A stretch of 42,900 nucleotides of DNA from a virus. A program made the position numbers and the translations under genes. Shown piece after piece: positions 38,246-42,900 of this stretch (position 1 is its first letter; every line of letters begins with the position of its first letter). Below the pieces are notes generated by a model that saw only the letters and a list, made by a program, of their open reading frames with translations, searched no databases and had not been told where the DNA came from. The DNA is taken from IMG/VR virus record IMGVR_UViG_3300030102_003729, positions 1 to 42,900 of that record, one strand, 5' to 3'.

Positions 38246-38626
38246 TTATTTCTTACTGTCTGTCTTTTTATATTTATCAAAACTTCTTAAACCAGATATG
38301 CCTAACATACCAAAAAGCAGGGGCATCATTACAGACATATCTGCTTGAGGAATAATAATACCGAATCCTGCACAAATTGGAGAAATCATATAATTAATAG
38401 CTAGGGATAGCCCACAAATCCAACCGATGAGAGGTCTCCACGAGGATTGAAACCAATTACCTTTAGCTTCTTCTGTATTAAGTTTAATTTGAGCCAATGC
38501 TAACTCTTGTGCGTGTTTTTCTGCCATTGTTGATAAATCGTGTGCTAATTGAGCTTGTTTATCTTTATCTCTAACAAACTTGCCAATAAGTTTGGTTGCA
38601 GGTCCAATTAATGCTGTTAATGCCAT
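38246..38626 (-). CDS. Holin, GTA 3-TM type
   Basis: A 126-residue protein matching the holin family of GTAs and related phages (PF11351-like): a charged N-terminal half (LIGKFVRDKDKQAQLAHDLSTMAEKHAQELALAQ), then SSWRPLIGWICGLSLAINYMI (about 62-82) with the typical W-RP--GW, and further membrane segments (SPICAGFGIIIP; VMMPLLFGMLGISGLRSFDK). It would make membrane lesions to release the lysozyme encoded by the adjacent upstream gene (10-nt gap). The order tail genes, lysozyme, holin is a late leftward unit. Confidence 0.82.
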   Translation of the reverse strand: MALTALIGPATKLIGKFVRDKDKQAQLAHDLSTMAEKHAQELALAQIKLNTEEAKGNWFQSSWRPLIGWICGLSLAINYMISPICAGFGIIIPQADMSVMMPLLFGMLGISGLRSFDKYKKTDSKK

Positions 38627-38635
38627 TTTATTTCC

Positions 38636-39094
38636 TTACACATTTTCTTTCGATATACTTTTACTCATCTTTTCAATTAGTCTATTTGCTCTATTTGTTG
38701 TTTGAGTATACCACTTGCTATCTTTCATTTGATTCATAGCTTCTTGAATATTATTTTCTTGTAATGCTTTTTTAAATTTTACAAATTTATTTAATCTAGT
38801 AAGTCCTAATTGAAATACCATGTGAACAATACATTCTTTAGCATTTTCATCTATATTAATGTCTTTGCAAAAAACCTCTGCATCTCCTATAGCAATCTGT
38901 AAATCATTAGCAAAACATTCATCTACTCTTTCTTCTGATACTTTAGTACCAACTTCCATGTCATTTTCTGGGTCAGTTGATAGGCATAAATGTCCTACAC
39001 CAAAAGTTTTATATCCTAAATGGTCATTATATATTTTATATACAACGCCCTCCTCTTTCTTTATTTCTTCTTTTAATAACTCTAAATTTATCAT
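38636..39094 (-). CDS. Lysozyme (GH24, T4 lysozyme-like endolysin)
   Basis: A 152-residue glycoside hydrolase that cuts peptidoglycan at lysis. The catalytic triad of T4 lysozyme is conserved in place: Glu15 (KEEGVVYKIYND), Asp24 and Thr30 (GYKTFGVGHL). Later matches include HMVFQLGLTRLNKFVKFKKAL and KDSKWYTQTTNRANRLIEKM, near-identical in pattern to the T4 C-terminal domain (MVFQMG, SRWYNQTPNRA). No signal peptide is present, so export depends on the holin. It overlaps the upstream tail-fibre-associated gene by 4 nt. Confidence 0.95.
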   Translation of the reverse strand: MINLELLKEEIKKEEGVVYKIYNDHLGYKTFGVGHLCLSTDPENDMEVGTKVSEERVDECFANDLQIAIGDAEVFCKDINIDENAKECIVHMVFQLGLTRLNKFVKFKKALQENNIQEAMNQMKDSKWYTQTTNRANRLIEKMSKSISKENV

Positions 39095-39720
39095 AAAGGC
39101 ATACCATCAGGCTCTTCTGGAAAGTTATATAAAGTAGCAGGTGTTTTGATTGTGCCATCTTTATTGGTTTCTGGAGTCAATAAAGATACTATAGCATCAA
39201 AAGTTTTTGCATTAGTAATAGCTGTTTCCATAGCAGTTGCTGAATCTCTTATTCCTTTTCTATAAGTTCCTACAGTTGTTGGAATAGCATCATCTGTATC
39301 TGCTTTTCGTATTATCCATTTATCAGTATTAGATAAAAGACTAGATTGTATCTCTCTTACTTTATTTTTGAGTGTAGTTTTTAAGCCAAAATTTATAATT
39401 TGTTTTCCATCTTTATCTTTTAAATCTTTGCCATCTTCATCTTTTGCATTTGTATCATCCAAATTTTTTGCAACAGCATTATAAGTTCTTTCTATTTTTT
39501 TATCTTTATCATTCCATACATAAGATTCACTTATACCATTATATAATTCAGCATGAACAGGCATTGTGTTTTTATTAATTACTGAGTAAATATAAAAATC
39601 TTCTAATCTTTTACTGTTCTGAAATATAGATTTTGGATACTGAGTACCATTAGCATCTCTTATTATTTCTGGATATTTATATATTTTTGTTATTTTTTTA
39701 TTTTCTATTTTACCCCACAT
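39091..39720 (-). CDS. Tail fibre assembly-like protein (DUF4376-like)
   Basis: A 209-residue protein with an almost perfect ribosome-binding site (AGGAGGTGAAAT). The N-terminus MWGKIENKKITKIYKYP and QYPKSIFQ is typical of phage proteins that begin with a short beta domain, and the C-terminal part (LKNKVREIQSSLLSNTDKWIIRKADTDDAIPTTVGTYRKGIRD, key residues) of tail fibre assembly or chaperone proteins. It is next to the receptor-binding-like genes and upstream of the lysozyme, so an assembly or tail role is likely. The family name is a recollection and not certain. Confidence 0.6.
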   Translation of the reverse strand: MWGKIENKKITKIYKYPEIIRDANGTQYPKSIFQNSKRLEDFYIYSVINKNTMPVHAELYNGISESYVWNDKDKKIERTYNAVAKNLDDTNAKDEDGKDLKDKDGKQIINFGLKTTLKNKVREIQSSLLSNTDKWIIRKADTDDAIPTTVGTYRKGIRDSATAMETAITNAKTFDAIVSLLTPETNKDGTIKTPATLYNFPEEPDGMPL

Positions 39721-39733
39721 ATTATTTCACCTC

Positions 39734-41515
39734 CTATAAAGTATTGTTATATTTAAATGGCACATCTCCCCAACACATGTAGATATATGTTGCACCACTT
39801 GTATTATTTAATCCACCATTCCCACGCAGTTTAAAACCATTGGATAAAAAGTCAATTTTGTGAGCACTTGTGTTGCTTCCTACTACATTTCTATTCCATT
39901 GTAATTGAGAAGTGCTATCATTTGAACTAGGATTTGTTGTGCTTCTGGCTGTATCAAAAACACCCCAATCCTCTGCTGAATTTACACCTGTTAACCATTT
40001 AATTGCGACTAATCTAGGTCTGAATCCTAGATGAATAAATGGTCCATCATTATTACCATTTCCAACATATGTTCCAAACTTTTGAAAACCTTCTACATCT
40101 GCCCACGCATACATAACATAGTTATAACTACTTCCTCTATTTAGTTGTTCATTTCCTGCAAAAGCTATTTTAGTTGAATCAGGTGCTATATTTACATTTT
40201 GATTACTTGCTAAACCATTAGAAGAATTTAAATATACTAAACTATTATATCCTGTATTAACTGTTCCACCAGATTTATGATACACACCCCACCCATGAGT
40301 ATCATTTCTAGCTTTATAAATAATAAAATTAGGTGTAGTTCCAAGTCCATGTAAAACTTCTGCTGTAGAACCTGAACCTGTATAAGTAATAATTGAAAAT
40401 TTACTTTTTGTATTAGCCTGATATGTTCCTGCTAATTGATTACCACTTGCTGAAAAACTTGTAGTTGTTCCTCCATTAGCTCTCCAACACCAAGCAACTA
40501 TTGAGTCACCACTATCATTTAAGGATGCTTCACTACCTAAAGTAAATCCATCACTATCAAAAGTCCTAAGACCAACATTAGAAGAAGTAAGGTCTATTTC
40601 AGCATTTGATGTGTCTGATTGTAAAACTCGATTAGCTCCTCTTGAAGAATCATATAACATATTATTGTAAGCATGAGGACTTCTCATTTTACCCCACACT
40701 AAATCAGGTTTAAATCCTAAGCCTGTAACACTAAGAACTCCACCATTACCAGTATAAGTAACCACACCAAATTGTTTACCACCTACAAAGTCATCATCAG
40801 TCTGTGCAGGGTCTATGTCTGAACTAATTGGTAGATTAGCAGAACACAAAGCCAAGAATCCTGAAGGAGGTGAATATTTAAAATCTCCAAAACCATTACC
40901 ATCTGCATTACCACCTGCTGATACACCTCCACTAAATGTAGAATCTTGTCCAAAGTTCCATATATGATATTCACTATTAGAAGCAGAACCACCCATAACA
41001 TAACTTTTATTTGTAATAGTATAAGTTGCTGTTCCATTACCTGAAGGATTAGATTGGTCCCAAGTATTATTTTTTCCGAACCATAGTTTATTATTGTCTA
41101 AATCTACAGCTATTTGATATATGTCGCCATTTGCTCCCCTTGCTAAACCAGTATCAGAAGAAGAACCATTATGATATTTTTTTGAATAAGTACCATTTGC
41201 ATGAGTATATATTGAATATCCTTCTCCTGCAGTAGAAGTTGCCATACCTATATATTGAGGATTACCTTGACTAGTTTTATCTCCTAAATAACTTAATTCT
41301 CTAGCATCTTGTATTCCCATAGGAAAACTAGCATCTGCTCCAACAATGTTAGGTGTACGACATTCTGCATACCATTTACCACTAGTAGGTAAAGCTATTG
41401 TTCCATAGTAAGTTGCCCAATAAAAAGTGCTATCAGCTCTAATATTACCTCGTGATAAGGTTACTCCTTTAGTTGATAAAGGATTTAAAGTACAAAAATT
41501 TCCACTACTTGCCAT
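39734..41515 (-). CDS. Tail/receptor-binding protein: SPRY-like domain plus three beta repeats
   Basis: A 593-residue, Gly/Ser/Asn-rich protein. Residues about 30-190 resemble a SPRY/concanavalin-like fold (GKWYAECRTPN, FPMGIQDARELSYLG, IAVDLDNNKLWFGKNNTWD). The remainder holds three units of about 90-110 residues, each starting F-x4-YTGNG-like (FGVVTYTGNGG, FSIITYTGSGS, FGTYVGNGNNDG) and continuing H-LGFKP-LV--K, as in DUF7483-type tail proteins of marine phages. These units probably bind host surface glycans. It lies between another lectin-like gene and the assembly-like gene. Confidence 0.75.
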   Translation of the reverse strand: MASSGNFCTLNPLSTKGVTLSRGNIRADSTFYWATYYGTIALPTSGKWYAECRTPNIVGADASFPMGIQDARELSYLGDKTSQGNPQYIGMATSTAGEGYSIYTHANGTYSKKYHNGSSSDTGLARGANGDIYQIAVDLDNNKLWFGKNNTWDQSNPSGNGTATYTITNKSYVMGGSASNSEYHIWNFGQDSTFSGGVSAGGNADGNGFGDFKYSPPSGFLALCSANLPISSDIDPAQTDDDFVGGKQFGVVTYTGNGGVLSVTGLGFKPDLVWGKMRSPHAYNNMLYDSSRGANRVLQSDTSNAEIDLTSSNVGLRTFDSDGFTLGSEASLNDSGDSIVAWCWRANGGTTTSFSASGNQLAGTYQANTKSKFSIITYTGSGSTAEVLHGLGTTPNFIIYKARNDTHGWGVYHKSGGTVNTGYNSLVYLNSSNGLASNQNVNIAPDSTKIAFAGNEQLNRGSSYNYVMYAWADVEGFQKFGTYVGNGNNDGPFIHLGFRPRLVAIKWLTGVNSAEDWGVFDTARSTTNPSSNDSTSQLQWNRNVVGSNTSAHKIDFLSNGFKLRGNGGLNNTSGATYIYMCWGDVPFKYNNTL

Positions 41516-41520
41516 TCTAT

Positions 41521-42312
41521 TTAACTCCCAAAAGTTGGACTATCAAGAACTTGATTTGTTGATGTTAGACCAGTTTCTGTCCAATCTCTATTATTGCCAC
41601 TCGAATCATTACCTAAGTCACTTGCGTTTTCAAATTTTAAATAAAAATCTTTATTAGATAAACTACTTATGTCAATAGGTCGCCATACTCCTCTATGCTC
41701 TTCTGCAAAAGAAGTTGGTGTTAATACTCCTGCACTTCCACTTGCACTTATCATCATCATTTCTGCTAAATAGCCATCAACATAGTTGCCATCTGAATTT
41801 CTACCTCTACTTATATAATGAGAACAACCTGTATTATTTATAACACTTCCTGAACCACCATCTAAAGTACCACTTCCTACTTGAGTACCATTAATATATA
41901 AAACAGTAGAACCATTATTGTTGTTCCAAACAAGATGTGTCCATCCTGCAGGGTCACGAAATTTTGCACTTGTATCAATTATATTTGTTGAACCAGAGTT
42001 AATTCTTATAAAAGAGCCATTACTTTGGTCCATTAAGCCTATTCTTAATAAAGTATCTGAAGAACTACTACCACCATTACCAGCAGATAAAAACTCTTGT
42101 GATGTTCCTGAAGCAAGTGATGCTGTTTTAAACCAAAAAGAAAATGTCCAATAATCATTATTACCACTTCCTTCAGATAATCTTAAATAAGAAGGAGTTG
42201 CTTTATCGAATCTACAGCTTTGTTCTATTTGATAACTATAAAATCCTCCACCTCCCCCTCCTGCACCTTGTCCAGATGCTCCTGCTCTATTTGATGTATT
42301 TAATACTGCCAT
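41521..42312 (-). CDS. Tail protein with LamG/concanavalin A-like lectin domain
   Basis: A 263-residue protein. After a Gly-rich start (GASGQGAGGGGGGFYSYQIEQS) there is a lectin fold: RFDKATPSYLRLSEGSG...WTFSFWFKTASLASG, GLMDQSNGSFIRINSGST, AGWTHLVWNNNNGSTVLYINGTQVGSGT, DGYLAEMMMISASGSAG (key residues). This is the standard LamG/ConA-like series (FSFWFK, W-H-V-----G---LYING). Such domains decorate tail spikes and fibres and bind host glycans. It is followed at 5 nt by the SPRY/repeat gene. Confidence 0.8.
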   Translation of the reverse strand: MAVLNTSNRAGASGQGAGGGGGGFYSYQIEQSCRFDKATPSYLRLSEGSGNNDYWTFSFWFKTASLASGTSQEFLSAGNGGSSSSDTLLRIGLMDQSNGSFIRINSGSTNIIDTSAKFRDPAGWTHLVWNNNNGSTVLYINGTQVGSGTLDGGSGSVINNTGCSHYISRGRNSDGNYVDGYLAEMMMISASGSAGVLTPTSFAEEHRGVWRPIDISSLSNKDFYLKFENASDLGNDSSGNNRDWTETGLTSTNQVLDSPTFGS

Positions 42313-42313
42313 A

Positions 42314-42900
42314 TTATGCGTATGCCTTCGTTCCTACTATTTGAATTAAACTTGTTGTATGTACGATATAATCAATTCTATCTACAGCACTTGCAGCAGT
42401 TGATAATGTAAATCCTGCAGCTCCTGCTGTTTTAAACTTTGAACCATAAGCTAGAGTTCTTCCTCCTGTACCATCTTGCTTAACGAAAATAGAACCTGTT
42501 TGTCCTGCTACTAAATTACTAGGATTAGCTAAAGTATATGCACCAGAGTTATCTGCTCTTAAATCTCCATTCCCTGCATTATCTGATAATAAAAAATGAT
42601 TATTTAAAGCAAAATCTGGAGTAATTGTTCCATTACTAGCAGAGTTTACCTGAGTAATACTACCTCTTTGTGCTTTTGTAAAAGTCTGATTTGCGTCATT
42701 AAAAACTATATTTGCTGTATCTGCTGTTTGATTAATTGTTGCTATAGTAACCCAAGCGTCATTTGCAGAGTTTCTTAACTTTAAAATATTACTACTTGTA
42801 TCAAACCACCACATATAAGCATATTTAGTACTAGGTTCTGAACTACTACTATTGTTTGATACTATTGCAGCTAATGCTGAATTTATATCTGCTCTAACTG
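42314..42900 (-). CDS. Tail fibre-like protein, C-terminal part (runs off the right edge)
   Basis: The frame stays open to the window edge, so the start is outside. An ATG at 42814 exists, but sequence before it (VRADINSALAAIVSNNSSSS then EPSTKYAYMWWFDTSSNILK) is clearly part of the same protein: the (E)PS-T-AYM-W-D--------R-----WV pattern is a repeated tail-fibre motif. The rest is beta-rich (FTKAQRGSITQVNSASNGTI, FALNNHFLLSD, TGSIFVKQDGTGGRTLAYGSKFK). It is the upstream member of the leftward tail fibre/lysis unit. Confidence 0.75.
   Translation of the reverse strand, partial: VRADINSALAAIVSNNSSSSEPSTKYAYMWWFDTSSNILKLRNSANDAWVTIATINQTADTANIVFNDANQTFTKAQRGSITQVNSASNGTITPDFALNNHFLLSDNAGNGDLRADNSGAYTLANPSNLVAGQTGSIFVKQDGTGGRTLAYGSKFKTAGAAGFTLSTAASAVDRIDYIVHTTSLIQIVGTKAYA

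Noticed and set aside
1-42900. The window as a closed circular genome (joining 42900 to 1)
   Set aside because: On joining, the leftward gene at position 110 would meet a stop after about 39 codons and no large tail-tip gene would exist. A natural circle would be expected to carry one, so the ends are more likely arbitrary.
1-42900. tRNA genes or CRISPR arrays
   Set aside because: No cloverleaf-like segment with a TTC-loop pattern and no regularly spaced repeats were noticed by eye; a tRNA scan would be needed to exclude a divergent one.

Overview
The window is a 42.9 kb piece of a tailed-phage genome, strongly AT-rich (by eye about 30% GC), tightly packed and almost entirely coding. The structural genes are HK97/siphophage type with gene-transfer-agent-like tail genes: HK97 capsid, protease and portal, TP901-1-like tail tube, tape measure, DUF2163-like tail protein, an NlpC/P60-like peptidase and a 3-TM GTA-type holin. 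This points to a siphophage of an alphaproteobacterium. The low GC and the style of the marine-type tail proteins suggest a SAR11-like marine host, but that is inference. I see no integrase, DNA polymerase, tRNA or CRISPR array. The window ends inside genes at both edges, and the expected large tail-tip gene is absent, so it is probably not a complete genome.

Layout. 1-11.2 kb (leftward): tail and head genes, from the tail peptidase through tape measure, tail tube, connectors and capsid to the prohead protease. 11.3-11.8 kb: two small rightward genes set inside the leftward late region. 11.8-17.5 kb (leftward): two membrane proteins, Mu F-like protein, a very long fused portal, large and small terminase. 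17.7-19.2 kb (rightward): amidoligase plus gamma-glutamylcyclotransferase. 19.2-23.3 kb (leftward): a six-gene operon of ParB-like protein, S-adenosylmethionine decarboxylase, DPPW DNA methyltransferase, IbrA-like PAPS-reductase-family protein, class I methyltransferase and IbrB-like ParB protein. 23.4-24.7 kb (rightward): DUF932 protein and a small HTH-like protein. 24.7-27.1 kb (leftward): primase-helicase and a replication/helicase-loader-like protein. 27.3-29.0 kb (rightward): small early genes. 29.1-31.0 kb (leftward): membrane/EF-hand proteins, MT-A70 methyltransferase and a Cro-like regulator. 31.1-34.8 kb (rightward): recombination set (PD-(D/E)XK nuclease, ERF annealing protein, SSB-like protein, HNH-type nuclease), small genes and a 2OG-Fe(II) oxygenase. 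34.8-38.2 kb (rightward): small genes, an HTH regulator and a second 2OG oxygenase. 38.2-42.9 kb (leftward): holin, lysozyme and tail-fibre/lectin-like genes.

Regulation. Five rightward transcription units start from sigma70-like promoters whose -35 box sits in a repeated palindrome close to TTGTTGAC-N4-GTAAACAA. At two loci (11.3 and 17.6 kb) the same palindrome also supplies a plausible -35 for a leftward promoter, so one regulator could control early rightward and late leftward transcription together. Two A8 runs are candidate programmed -1 frameshift sites: one at the tail assembly chaperone (a canonical arrangement) and one at a less expected place, 6.47 kb.

The most notable content is the 19.2-23.3 kb operon. 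It combines a catalytically complete AdoMet decarboxylase with two methyltransferase-fold enzymes and an IbrA/IbrB-like pair, but no recognisable spermidine synthase. It could be an undescribed DNA (hyper)modification or anti-restriction cassette; this is a hypothesis.
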